Numbered from the stretch's first letter, positions 35,536 through 44,117 are shown. The stretch is DNA of 64,000 nucleotides from Peptoniphilus catoniae (GCF_901447155.2 NZ_LR588419.1:1-64000), one strand, 5' to 3'. Made by a program: numbers and translations. Notes: generated by a model from the letters alone, not told the origin.

Positions 35536-36402
35536 CTAGTCACCTATATAAGCTTCTCCCAACCACTTAATAATTATTTCCTCCATTGTTCCGTTGTCAA
35601 TAAGAGTCTTGATTTCTTTATTAAACTCTCCTACAAGCTCTGATCCCTTAGGAAAGGCTATGGCAAATTCAGGAGCTACACCTTCGTTAAGATCACTGTC
35701 TATAGGGAGCATAAATCCATCAAGCTCCGGATACTCTTCCAAAAATCCTCCAACTAAGGAACCGTCAGTTACCATTGCGTCAGTTCTTCCTGAAAGAAGC
35801 TCCTGAAGTACGGCAGGTTGACCATCAAAGGTTGTAACCTTTGCTCCTTCAATTTTTCTTGCAAGGTCCTCATAGGAGGTTCCTACTGAGCAGGAAATAG
35901 TCTTTCCCTTTAAATCATCAACAGATTTAAGACCTGAGTCCTTTTGTACTAAAAATCCTTCTCTTGAATACATATATCCGTCTGAAAAGTCCACGTTTTT
36001 AGCACGTTCATCTGTTGCAGTCATACCTGATACAACCATGTCTGCTCTGTTTGCTTGTAGGGAGCCTATAAGACCGTTAAAACTCATATTTAAAACTTCA
36101 TAGGTAAAGCCCATATCTTCAGCCATTTTATCTATAAGGTCTATATCAAGTCCCTCATAATACTCTTTTCCATTTTCGTCAATTGCTACAGTTTCAAAAT
36201 TCTTAAAGGAAGCGCTCATGGCAATTATAAAGTGTTTGCCTGAAAAGACCTTGTCCCCATTGTCACTTGCTTCTGAGCTTGTACTTGTATTTGCGTTTGT
36301 CTTATTATCTGCTTTATTTGTTTCTCCTTCGTTTTTTCCTCCACAGGCTGTTATGCCTACCATTAGTAATAAAATCGTTAATATACTTATAATCTTTTTC
36401 AT
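35536..36402 (-). CDS. Polar amino-acid-binding lipoprotein (SBP family 3)
   Basis: A 288-residue family 3 binding protein. Lipobox VGITACGG near residue 20, low-complexity Asn/Thr/Ser linker, then KHFIIAMSASFKNFE and the family motifs GLDIDLIDKMAEDMGF, GSLQANRADMVVSGMTATDERAKNVDFS and GTSYEDLA. The motif with Arg in TATDERAK binds the amino-acid carboxylate. The frame continues upstream to 36468 but MKKIISILTILL with AGGGAGGAC is the real start. The arginine-type T-box just before it suggests the ligand is arginine or an arginine derivative. Confidence 0.93.
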   Translation of the reverse strand: MKKIISILTILLLMVGITACGGKNEGETNKADNKTNANTSTSSEASDNGDKVFSGKHFIIAMSASFKNFETVAIDENGKEYYEGLDIDLIDKMAEDMGFTYEVLNMSFNGLIGSLQANRADMVVSGMTATDERAKNVDFSDGYMYSREGFLVQKDSGLKSVDDLKGKTISCSVGTSYEDLARKIEGAKVTTFDGQPAVLQELLSGRTDAMVTDGSLVGGFLEEYPELDGFMLPIDSDLNEGVAPEFAIAFPKGSELVGEFNKEIKTLIDNGTMEEIIIKWLGEAYIGD

Positions 36403-36419
36403 AATGTCCTCCCTAATAA

Positions 36420-36655
36420 AAAAAATCGCCTCTAAACAGAGGCGAAAATATCCACGGTACCACTCCAATTAATCACTAGGTGATTATCTCAAAACAAGTT
36501 AACGCATGTTAAACGTGAATCGATACTCAAGGCTTCTTTTTGTCGATTCATTCTCCAAGGCTCTCTTTCATTTTCCAGGCACCTGTTGACTTTCACCTTC
36601 CACAACTCTCTATAAAGGGTCCTAAGAAAAATACTTTTCCTCTTCAAAGAATATT
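36420..36655 (-). ncRNA. T-box leader, probable arginine specifier
   Basis: On the minus strand, the T-box core (TTGGAGTGGTACCGTGG, 36468-36452) is followed by the terminator TCGCCTCT/AGAGGCGA and T7 (36445-36418). Stem I shows AGTA and GAA loop-E elements and the AGAGAG/GGTGAA segments; stem III is GAATCGA/TCGATTC (36549-36517). Reading the codon after the GAA of the specifier loop gives AGA (36566-36564), arginine. The UGGN bulge reads UGGA, which would need a tRNA discriminator U. That is not typical of tRNA-Arg, so the amino-acid call is tentative. It controls the amino-acid transporter operon by read-through when the tRNA is uncharged. Confidence 0.9.
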
Positions 36656-36661
36656 TCGATA

Positions 36662-36690
36662 ATAATATAATATACCTGCTTATTTGTCAA
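36662..36690 (-). promoter_or_regulatory. Promoter of the T-box operon
   Basis: TTGACA (36690-36685), 17-bp spacer, TATTAT (36667-36662) on the minus strand. It lies immediately after the stop codon of the racemase gene. Confidence 0.85.
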
Positions 36691-36698
36691 CTAATATA

Positions 36699-37376
36699 TT
36701 AATATTTTTTCCCGGGATAGGGATAAGATATTTTGCTGTGACTGAGCTTCTCTTTTACAAGCATCTCCAGGGTAAGGACCATGGTAAAACCCGGATCCAC
36801 TACAGGAAGTCCGCACTCTCTTGAAAGGTCTTTGCCCATACCTGTCCAAGATAGACATCCTAATATAACTACCTGGGCTCCTTTGGCCTTTAAATCCATA
36901 ATTTTATCCTTAAGTTCAATTTTTATATCCTTCTTGCCTTCAACTGCCGCAATTGAATGAAGCCTATTTGAAAATCCCAAGGATCTTATAAAACTTCCCT
37001 TTGATGGAATACGCAAGGGGTCAGTTGTTATTAATGAGAAATTGTATCCCAACTGACAAGCTAAGCTAAGAGAGCTTTGTGCTCCTCCTACTACAGGTAT
37101 TGTCAATGCTTCCCTTAAAGCTATTATACCCGGATCGCTGAAGCAATATAGACCCAGTCCGTCATAACCTTCTTCCTCAGCTTTTTTCCCTAATTGTAAA
37201 ATTTCTCCTGTTGCTATTGCAACATCATAGTCCGAATCTATGTAAACCTTTGTCTTTGTGGGGCAGGTCATGGAAATTTTCGTATCATTTCTTGTAACCT
37301 GTCCAAGTAAGTCTTCTCTTTCTTTTAGTTCCTTATTGCTTAAACCATAGTCCGGGTTAATTATTTTTAATTTCAT
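36699..37376 (-). CDS. Asp/Glu/hydantoin racemase family protein
   Basis: A 225-residue protein. The two catalytic Cys are visible: LGLYCFSDPGIIALRE (hydantoin racemase-type xCFxDPG) and VVILGCLSWTGMG. The family includes hydantoin racemase and allantoin racemase (HpxA). It should invert a stereocentre by a two-base Cys-Cys mechanism. It lies upstream of, and in the same direction as, the T-box transporter and NodB operon, with no terminator other than the T-box itself between. A role in hydantoin or ureide use with the NodB proteins is a reasonable but unproven guess. Confidence 0.85.
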   Translation of the reverse strand: MKLKIINPDYGLSNKELKEREDLLGQVTRNDTKISMTCPTKTKVYIDSDYDVAIATGEILQLGKKAEEEGYDGLGLYCFSDPGIIALREALTIPVVGGAQSSLSLACQLGYNFSLITTDPLRIPSKGSFIRSLGFSNRLHSIAAVEGKKDIKIELKDKIMDLKAKGAQVVILGCLSWTGMGKDLSRECGLPVVDPGFTMVLTLEMLVKEKLSHSKISYPYPGKKY

Positions 37377-37514
37377 TTAATCATAAGTCCTTATTTTTAT
37401 ATCATCTTAGCTACTAAGTTACTTATTATACTAAACTATTATCTACAATTTTAATACTATAATTATTTTGTATAATCATACAATAAGCTTATTGTTTATA
37501 GTAGAATGTAGTTT

Positions 37515-37580
37515 AAGGATAATATTTATTAATCCTTTCCGAAATATTATTTACAGTTAACCGGCAATAGAGTCGGTTAA
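37515..37580 (+). promoter_or_regulatory. Two hairpins in the nqr leader
   Basis: AAGGAT/ATCCTT (37515-37520 with 37532-37537) and TTAACCG/CGGTTAA (37557-37563 with 37574-37580). No U-run follows either, so they are not clear terminators. They may mark a structured 5' leader of the nqr operon. Confidence 0.4.
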
Positions 37581-37620
37581 TTAAGTAAAAATAATTACTA
37601 TATTGTTAGGCGGTGAAAAA

Positions 37621-38598
37621 ATGTTTTCGGCTTATAAAAAATATTTTTTAAAACAGAAGATGATGAGATCTGTTATGCTTGCCCTTTTACCTATAATTAT
37701 ATTTTCAGTATATAATTTCGGTTGGAAAGCCTTGGCCCTTTTGGTATTTAATATTTTTGTTGCCCTTATAGTTGAATTTATATGTGAAAAGAACCTATAC
37801 AAAAAAAATAAAATATCTGAAGCTGCTATAATAACGGCATCTCTGTACACAATGACCCTTCCTGTAAGTATACCCTTCTGGATGTCGGGTCTTGGAATTG
37901 CCTTTGGACTTTTTTTCGGTAAGGAGGTCTTTGGGGGCTTCGGCAAAAATGTATTTAACCCCGCTCTTGTAGGTAGAGTTTTCATTTATGTCAACTTCCC
38001 GGTTCCTCTTACTATTCACTGGAATGAAGCTGCAAAGGGACTAAGCTCTTTTACCCGCTGGGTAAATCCTGCTATAGATGCAGTCTCTACTGCAACACCT
38101 ATGCTGGCATTTAAAAATGCAGGAGAAACCGGCAACCTGTTTAATCTTTTTTTAGGTAATATTCCCGGAGCAATAGGAGAAACCTCCAAGCTTCTTATTA
38201 TTTTAGCTGCTATTTATCTGATTTGGAAAAAAGTCGCTTCAAAGGAAATTATCCTATCAACAGTTATAGGTTTTCTAGTAACGAGTTTATTCTTTAATCT
38301 TATAGGTGCAAAGTCAGTTCCTAATCCTCTTTTCGGGTTAATGACTGGAGGTTTTCTATTTGGAGCTGTATTTATGGCAACAGATCCCATATCCGCACCT
38401 AAAACCAATGAAGCAAAAATTTTCTATGGTCTTATTATAGGAATGGTGGCAGTTATTATAAGAGGATTTGCTCTTTTCTCAGAGGGTATGATGTTTGCGG
38501 TGCTTATAGGAAATATCTTCGCTCCAATTATGGACTATGTAGTTCGCAGCAGAAAAAAATCAAAAAAATTAAAAAAACAAGAGGAGGCTGCTAAATGA
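37621..38598 (+). CDS. nqrB: Na+-translocating NADH:quinone oxidoreductase subunit B (NqrB/RnfD family)
   Basis: A 325-residue membrane protein with about ten helices. The flavin-attachment motif is STATPML (family consensus SGATPL), where the Thr carries FMN. The segment FNPALVGRVFIYVNFP and ATDPISAPKT are typical of NqrB and RnfD. At 325 residues it is shorter than classical NqrB (about 410) and nearer RnfD. The neighbours (NqrF rather than RnfB/C) decide the name. Start is ATG behind AGGCGGTGA; an in-frame TTG at 37603 is less likely. First gene of the operon, with no nqrA before it. Confidence 0.88.
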   Translation: MFSAYKKYFLKQKMMRSVMLALLPIIIFSVYNFGWKALALLVFNIFVALIVEFICEKNLYKKNKISEAAIITASLYTMTLPVSIPFWMSGLGIAFGLFFGKEVFGGFGKNVFNPALVGRVFIYVNFPVPLTIHWNEAAKGLSSFTRWVNPAIDAVSTATPMLAFKNAGETGNLFNLFLGNIPGAIGETSKLLIILAAIYLIWKKVASKEIILSTVIGFLVTSLFFNLIGAKSVPNPLFGLMTGGFLFGAVFMATDPISAPKTNEAKIFYGLIIGMVAVIIRGFALFSEGMMFAVLIGNIFAPIMDYVVRSRKKSKKLKKQEEAAK

Positions 38599-39200
38599 AA
38601 AAAAATTCAATTGCTTATTCCCTTGTCTTTATGCTTATACTATCCGGTCTTTTAATATTTGTTTTAGCCTTTCTTAATAAGATTACCAAACCTATAGTGG
38701 ATTTCAACTCTGAAATAGAGCTTAAAAGCAAGATACTTTATATATTTAATGTGCCTGTGGATTCCCAGGAGCCTGAAAAAATTAATCAAGCTTTTTCAGA
38801 CAGGGTTGAAGAAAAAGATTATAAGGGAACAAAATATTATGTTTTAAAGGAAGCTGGAGAGGAAAAGGCTTATGCCGTTCCATTTACAGGTCCGGGACTT
38901 TGGGGAACTATTAGCGGTTATATAGGCGTTGATAAAGATTTTACCAAGGTCTTAGGTGTAGACTTTACAGAGCAAAGCGAAACTCCCGGTCTTGGAGGAA
39001 GAATATCTGAGCTTCCCTACAAGGAGCAGTATAGAGATATAGACATATCAGACTCCGAAGAAAATGAATTTATAATTAACAAACCCGCCCCGGGAGGCAA
39101 CATAGATGCCATTGCCGGTGCAACTCAAACCTCAAATTTTGTTACCGACATGATTAATAAGGATTTAAAAGCCTTTATTGAAGAAGGAGGTGCCAAGTAG
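38595..39200 (+). CDS. nqrC: Na+-NQR subunit C (NqrC/RnfG family)
   Basis: A 201-residue protein with one N-terminal membrane helix and an extracytoplasmic FMN-binding domain. The covalent FMN site is IDAIAGATQTSNFV, where the second Thr takes FMN from ApbE. TPGLGGRI is the conserved loop before it. It passes electrons across the membrane face of the complex. Overlaps nqrB by four bases (ATGA). Confidence 0.93.
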   Translation: MKKNSIAYSLVFMLILSGLLIFVLAFLNKITKPIVDFNSEIELKSKILYIFNVPVDSQEPEKINQAFSDRVEEKDYKGTKYYVLKEAGEEKAYAVPFTGPGLWGTISGYIGVDKDFTKVLGVDFTEQSETPGLGGRISELPYKEQYRDIDISDSEENEFIINKPAPGGNIDAIAGATQTSNFVTDMINKDLKAFIEEGGAK

Positions 39201-39821
39201 ATGAAAAATTTTAATAAAATTCTAAAGAAAGGTATTATTTCAGATAACCCGGTTCTTATTCAGGTAATTGGAATTTGCTCGGCTCTTGCTGTAACAAACC
39301 TTGCCATGAACTCATTGATAATGGGGCTGGCTCTTACCTTTACAACGGCACTGTCCTCATTTATAATTTCAAGTCTTAAGGACCTTACTCCCAAGCATAT
39401 AAGAATGGTTGCCCAAGTTTTTATAATTTCATTTTTTGTAATTATAGTAGACCTGTTCCTAAAGGCCTATATGCATGATATGAGTAAAACCTTAGGACCC
39501 TATGTAGGTCTTATAATTACCAACTGTATTATTATGGGTAGAGCTGAAGCCTATGCTATATCAAACAAACCTCTTGACTCTTTGGTAGATGGTTTTGCTG
39601 CAGGTATAGGATATACTCTTGTTCTTTTATCTATAGCTATAATAAGAGAGCTTTTAGGATTTGGAACTATATTCGGTCTTAAGGTTATGCCTGAAGGTTT
39701 TGTTAAGTGGACTCTTATGGTAATGCCTCCGGGAGCTTTCTTTATACTTCCAATAATTATGTGGCTGGCCCACAATGCCCTTAATAAGAAATCAACAGGT
39801 AAAGAAGGGGGGAGAAAGTAA
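39201..39821 (+). CDS. nqrD: Na+-NQR subunit D (NqrD/RnfE family)
   Basis: A 206-residue six-helix membrane subunit. It has the iron-binding NqrD/RnfE segment LGPYVGLIITNCIIMGRAEA, with the Cys of the intramembrane iron-sulfur site. Starts directly after the nqrC stop. Confidence 0.94.
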   Translation: MKNFNKILKKGIISDNPVLIQVIGICSALAVTNLAMNSLIMGLALTFTTALSSFIISSLKDLTPKHIRMVAQVFIISFFVIIVDLFLKAYMHDMSKTLGPYVGLIITNCIIMGRAEAYAISNKPLDSLVDGFAAGIGYTLVLLSIAIIRELLGFGTIFGLKVMPEGFVKWTLMVMPPGAFFILPIIMWLAHNALNKKSTGKEGGRK

Positions 39822-40405
39822 TGTCAGTACATCCTCTAGTAATATTTTTTGCATCAATTTTTACAAGTAACATGATCTTTTCCAATTTCTTAGGAATGTG
39901 TTCCTTTATTGCCGTAAGTAAAGAAATCGAAACGGCAACAGGACTTGGTATAGCAGTTACTTTCGTTTTAACAATTACTACAGTTTTAAATTACTTCGTA
40001 TATAAACTGTTAATTCATTTCGGTCTTGAATATTTAAGGTTTATAGTTTTCATTATAGTAATTGCCGCCTTTGTTCAAATACTTGAAATGGTAATAGAAA
40101 GATACTTTGAAAATCTTTATTACGCACTTGGAATCTTTTTGCCCCTTATAACTGTAAACTGTGCCATCTTAGGTGTTTCACTTTTTATGGTTATTAGAGA
40201 TTACAACTTTATGCAGTCCCTTTTCTTCGGTTTCGGATCAGGACTGGGTTGGGCACTTGCCATTATTTCCATGGCGGGTATAAGATCAAGAATTAACGAG
40301 AACAACTTACCTGAAGGTCTTAGAGGTGCACCTATTACTCTTATTATAACCGGAATTATGGCACTTGCCTTTATGGGCTTTTCAGGAATAGTTTCCATTT
40401 CCTAG
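39821..40405 (+). CDS. nqrE: Na+-NQR subunit E (NqrE/RnfA family)
   Basis: A 194-residue six-helix protein homologous and inverted relative to NqrD. Conserved parts are NMIFSNFLGMCSFIAVSK and LGIFLPLITVNCAILG, which bring two Cys to the intramembrane iron site. It shares one base with the nqrD stop (TAATG). Confidence 0.94.
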   Translation: MSVHPLVIFFASIFTSNMIFSNFLGMCSFIAVSKEIETATGLGIAVTFVLTITTVLNYFVYKLLIHFGLEYLRFIVFIIVIAAFVQILEMVIERYFENLYYALGIFLPLITVNCAILGVSLFMVIRDYNFMQSLFFGFGSGLGWALAIISMAGIRSRINENNLPEGLRGAPITLIITGIMALAFMGFSGIVSIS

Positions 40406-40413
40406 GTGATAAT

Positions 40414-41529
40414 ATGAATGAACTATTAACTACAACCTTAGTTATAACTGCCATTTCCGTAGTCCTCGCTTTAATACTTACCTTAGCAAATAAGTATCTG
40501 GCAGATTACGGCAAGGTTAAAATAACTATAAACAAAGAAAAAGAATATGAAGTTGACGGCGGAAGCAGTCTTTTAAGTTCTCTGGTTGGTCAAGGGATTT
40601 TTATACCCTCAGCCTGTGGAGGTAAAGGATCATGCGGCTATTGTAAAGTAAAAGTTCTTAATGGAGCTGGACCTGTCCTTGCTACGGAAAAGCCCTGGCT
40701 AAGCAAGGAGGAATTAAATGACAAGGTTCGTTTGTCCTGTCAGGTTAAGGTTAGAAACGACATTGAAATACAAATCCCTGAAGAGCTTTTTAATGTTAGA
40801 GAGTATGAAACAACTCTTGTAAAGAGAGATTTAGTTACTGATAAAATTGCCCATGTAAGATTTGAGCTGCCTGAAGGTGAAACAATTAATTTTAAACCCG
40901 GACAATTTATGCAAATAAAGGCTCCAGAATATGCCGGCACAGATGAATTTGAAGGCAATGATGAGGAAGTCTTTAGAGCCTACTCCATAGCTTCATCAAT
41001 TAAAGATACCAAGCATGTGGAATTTTTAATAGGCTATGAAAAGGGTGCCTGCTCCACCTACATTCACAAGGTATTAAAGGAAGGGGACAAGGTTATGATT
41101 AACGGTCCCTATGGAGATTTCTACTACCATGACGATGATGCAGATACAATTCTTTTAGTTGCGGCAGGTACAGGCTTTGCGCCTATAAGATCCATCCTCT
41201 ATCACATGAGAGATCAGGATATTAAAAAGAAAACAAGATTTTTCTTCGGAGCAAGAACTCCGGCAGACCTACCCCTTGTTGATGAGATGGAACAATTTGA
41301 AAAGGATTTAGCAGACTTTAAATTTATACCTACCTTGTCAAGGACCAAGCCTGAACATCACTGGGAGGGAGATACAGGACACGTTGACGACTCCATAGAC
41401 AAGTATGTTGACGGTGAAGGTAAATATTCCTGCTACCTTTGCGGTAACCCAAAAATGATAGCATCAATTGTTGAAGCACTTCACAAGAAAAATATACCTG
41501 ATGACAGAATCTTCTTTGACGAATTTTAA
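40414..41529 (+). CDS. nqrF: Na+-NQR subunit F, NADH dehydrogenase
   Basis: A 371-residue protein with an N-terminal membrane helix, a 2Fe-2S ferredoxin domain (ACGGKGSCGYC at about 69-79, fourth Cys in VRLSCQVKV), an FAD domain (FRAYSIAS, RxYS motif) and an NAD domain (AAGTGFAPIRSI, then CYLCGNPKMI). NADH reduces FAD and electrons go to the cluster and then to NqrC. NqrF is unique to NQR, not RNF, which fixes the complex type. Length is a little short of the 407 residues seen in Vibrio. Confidence 0.95.
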   Translation: MNELLTTTLVITAISVVLALILTLANKYLADYGKVKITINKEKEYEVDGGSSLLSSLVGQGIFIPSACGGKGSCGYCKVKVLNGAGPVLATEKPWLSKEELNDKVRLSCQVKVRNDIEIQIPEELFNVREYETTLVKRDLVTDKIAHVRFELPEGETINFKPGQFMQIKAPEYAGTDEFEGNDEEVFRAYSIASSIKDTKHVEFLIGYEKGACSTYIHKVLKEGDKVMINGPYGDFYYHDDDADTILLVAAGTGFAPIRSILYHMRDQDIKKKTRFFFGARTPADLPLVDEMEQFEKDLADFKFIPTLSRTKPEHHWEGDTGHVDDSIDKYVDGEGKYSCYLCGNPKMIASIVEALHKKNIPDDRIFFDEF

Positions 41530-41542
41530 AAATCAGACAAGA

Positions 41543-41577
41543 TAAAACCTCGACTTTTTATAAGCCGAGGTTTTTTA
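41543..41577. terminator. Bidirectional intrinsic terminator
   Basis: AACCTCG and CGAGGTT stem with a T run on both sides. It separates nqrF from the convergent metal-transporter operon. Confidence 0.87.
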
Positions 41578-41586
41578 TTAGAAAAT

Positions 41587-42381
41587 TTAATTTTTCTTTT
41601 TAAGTATTAAAATCGCCATTAGGGTAACAAGTCCTATCATCACTATGGTGCCTCCGGGCTTTAAGCCTAAGTAAAAGGATGCGACAAGTCCCGCCACAGT
41701 AAAGACAAGTCCAAAAAGTGAACTTAATACTAAGGTTTTAAAATAGCCAAGCTCAAAGGCCATGGCACAGCTTACCGGTACAACTAAAAGGGAGGATACA
41801 ATTAATACCCCTACAGTTTTTGCCGATATAGATATAGTTACAGCAATAAGGATCATAAATATTAAATTTACCCTATCAACATTTATCCCGGAAAGCCTTG
41901 CAGATGTTTCGTCAAAGCTTATGTGACACAGGTCCTTATAATAAATAATAAAAAGTATAAAAATCAAAAGGGCTGCTATAGAGATTAAATAAAACTCCGA
42001 GTCTGGTGCTGCTATAATTGAACCGAATAAAAAAGATTCAAAATTTGCAGCCTTTGTTACAAATCCCGAAAGCATAGATGCGAAACCTATACCGAAGCTC
42101 ATAACTATAGCAACTGAAATCTCTCCATAAGAAGGGAACTTCTTTCTTATAAATTCAAGGAGAATGGCTGCTACAATACACATAACTATAGCGCCAAGAG
42201 TTTCTGAAAAACCGAAGAGCAAACCTAAAAGCACCCCTGATAAGCTTACATGGGACAAGGCATCTCCAATTACGGATATTTTTTTATTTACCACTACAAG
42301 ACCCATCATGGGTATTAAAATCCCAAGTAAAAATCCTATTATTAATGCTCTATTCATATAGCTGTAAGAAAATATACTCAT
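41587..42381 (-). CDS. znuB: Metal ABC transporter permease (ZnuB-like)
   Basis: A 264-residue membrane protein with about eight helices in the ABC-3 (ZnuB/MntB) family. The typical start is FMQRALIIGFLLGILIPMMG-like and the conserved loop is GDALSHVSLSGVLLG. It moves Zn2+ or Mn2+. It overlaps znuC by four bases. Confidence 0.92.
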   Translation of the reverse strand: MSIFSYSYMNRALIIGFLLGILIPMMGLVVVNKKISVIGDALSHVSLSGVLLGLLFGFSETLGAIVMCIVAAILLEFIRKKFPSYGEISVAIVMSFGIGFASMLSGFVTKAANFESFLFGSIIAAPDSEFYLISIAALLIFILFIIYYKDLCHISFDETSARLSGINVDRVNLIFMILIAVTISISAKTVGVLIVSSLLVVPVSCAMAFELGYFKTLVLSSLFGLVFTVAGLVASFYLGLKPGGTIVMIGLVTLMAILILKKKN

Positions 42382-43031
42382 GGTCTTTCCCTCAAATTCA
42401 ACTTTTTATCTTCTAAAAGATAAATTGATTCTGCGTAATTTTTAATGTCATCATCATGACTTATTATAAGTATGCTGATTTTATGATACTTGTTTAAATG
42501 TTCCAAAAGATGGTAAAGGTCACGCCTTCCTTCTCTATCTATTCCGTTTGAAGGTTCATCCATAACTATAAGCTTAGGATGAGAAGCGAGGGCTTTTGCT
42601 ATTAAGACCCTTTGTCTTTGCCCTCCTGAGAGTTTATAATAAATAGTATTTTTATAAGCCTCCATTCCCACTTGTGATAAAGCATTTAGAATTCTTTCGT
42701 CTTTTTCTTCTCTTCCCTTAAAAAGTCCCCTTGTCTTTATACTAAAACCCACAAGCTCTCCACAGGTTATGGGAAAATTATAGGAGGACCCAAGTCCTAA
42801 TTGCGGAACATAAGACAAGTCCATATATCCCCTATTAAGGTTTAACTTCACCTGACCTGACTCAGGTTTAAGCTCTCCTAAAATCAATTTAACAAGAGTT
42901 GATTTTCCGGCCCCGTTGTCTCCGAAAATAACTGCAAACTCTCCTTCTTCTATATTTAAATTTATTGAATCTAAAATCTTATCTCTCCCATAGCTAAAGG
43001 AAAGATTTTTTACTTCAAGAATGTTTTTCAC
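42378..43031 (-). CDS. znuC: Metal ABC transporter ATP-binding protein (ZnuC-like)
   Basis: A 217-residue ATPase. Walker A GDNGAGKST, signature KLSGGQRQRVLIAKAL, Walker B LIVMDEPSNGID. Overlaps the start of znuB and the end of znuA by four bases each, so all three are translated as one unit. Confidence 0.93.
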   Translation of the reverse strand: MKNILEVKNLSFSYGRDKILDSINLNIEEGEFAVIFGDNGAGKSTLVKLILGELKPESGQVKLNLNRGYMDLSYVPQLGLGSSYNFPITCGELVGFSIKTRGLFKGREEKDERILNALSQVGMEAYKNTIYYKLSGGQRQRVLIAKALASHPKLIVMDEPSNGIDREGRRDLYHLLEHLNKYHKISILIISHDDDIKNYAESIYLLEDKKLNLRERP

Positions 43032-43987
43032 TTAAAAGCCTCTAATAAATTAGATAAGTTTTTTTCCATTACTGATATATAATCTTCTCCACTGTCAAGC
43101 TCCTCTTGAGAGAGTCCTTCTATAGGATTTAAGACTAAGGTCTTGGCTCCTGTTTCAGCAGCAATGGTATCAGATACCTTTGTATCTAAAAGCTCTTCAG
43201 TAAAAATAACCTTTATATTATTTTCCTTAACAAAATCTACAATTTCAGCCATGGTTTTTGCATCAGGCTCTCCCTCTGCATTAATGCCGGATATACCTAA
43301 TTGCTCAAGTCCGTACCTTCTACATAGGTAGCCGAAGGCTTCATGACTTACAACTATTTTTCCACCCTTATAGTCCTTTAATTCCTCTTGATATTTTTTG
43401 TCAAGCTCTTCAAGCTTAGCCTTGTAGGTATTAAAGTTTTCTTCATAAAAATCCCCGTTGTCAGGATCAATTTCCACTACTGCATTTTTAATGTTTTCCA
43501 TTTCTATTATGGCATTTTCAGGGTCAAGCCAGGTGTGTGGATCATAGGCTCCATGATGGTGCTCTTCCTCTTCTTCTTCATGGTCGTGGTCTTCATCTTC
43601 ATGATTGTCCGCCTTTATAAGGTCAACTCCTCTACTTGCTTCTACAGCTACAAGGTCTTTATTGTCTATGGCACCTATAATTTTATCTGCAAAGCTTTCA
43701 AGACCCGCTCCATTGTAGACAAATATATCCGCATTTTCCATGCCCTTTAAAACATTTGTATCAAGTTCATAGTCGTGAGGCTCTTGACCTACAGGGACTA
43801 TTAATTCTACATTAAACTTATCTCCTACTATTTTTTTTGTAAAATCGTAAACAGGGTAAACTGACGTATATATAGTTTTCTTATCACTGCCTGTTTCACC
43901 TTGTCCCTCTTGTATAGTAGCTTGCTTTTTTCCGCAGCCTGTGAAAACTAACAGCGTGGCTAATAATATTATTGTAATTTTTTTCAT
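43028..43987 (-). CDS. znuA: Metal-binding lipoprotein (ZnuA-like)
   Basis: A 319-residue cluster A-I binding protein with lipobox VFTGCGK. Metal ligands are His in PVGQEPHDYEL, His in AYDPHTWLDP, His in VSHEAFGYL and Glu/Asp near LDTKVSDTIA. A His- and Glu-rich loop (DHDHEEEEEEHHHG, about 130-145) before the second ligand is typical for zinc importers. That loop favours Zn2+ over Mn2+. A promoter (TTTACA, 17 bp, TATAAA) precedes it. Confidence 0.93.
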   Translation of the reverse strand: MKKITIILLATLLVFTGCGKKQATIQEGQGETGSDKKTIYTSVYPVYDFTKKIVGDKFNVELIVPVGQEPHDYELDTNVLKGMENADIFVYNGAGLESFADKIIGAIDNKDLVAVEASRGVDLIKADNHEDEDHDHEEEEEEHHHGAYDPHTWLDPENAIIEMENIKNAVVEIDPDNGDFYEENFNTYKAKLEELDKKYQEELKDYKGGKIVVSHEAFGYLCRRYGLEQLGISGINAEGEPDAKTMAEIVDFVKENNIKVIFTEELLDTKVSDTIAAETGAKTLVLNPIEGLSQEELDSGEDYISVMEKNLSNLLEAFK

Positions 43988-44038
43988 TCTTTCCTCCTGG
44001 TGTAAAATTTTATTTTGTCCTACAACCTACAATAAAAA

Positions 44039-44067
44039 TTTATACCAAAGAGAAAAGTCCTTGTAAA
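44039..44067 (-). promoter_or_regulatory. Promoter of the znuACB operon
   Basis: On the minus strand TTTACA (44067-44062), 17-bp spacer and TATAAA (44044-44039). No clear Zur-type operator was recognised. Confidence 0.6.
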
Positions 44068-44117
44068 GGCTTTATTGCATGAAATTTGCTTCATATTTAG
44101 CCATTTACGTCTGTTAA

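Noticed and set aside
37621-41529. Rnf complex rather than Nqr
   Set aside because: The last gene encodes NqrF with ferredoxin, FAD and NAD domains. RnfB and RnfC are absent.
43988-44038. Zur or AdcR operator before znuA
   Set aside because: Only partial repeats (GTAGGTT-GTAGG) are seen; no good dyad matching known sites.
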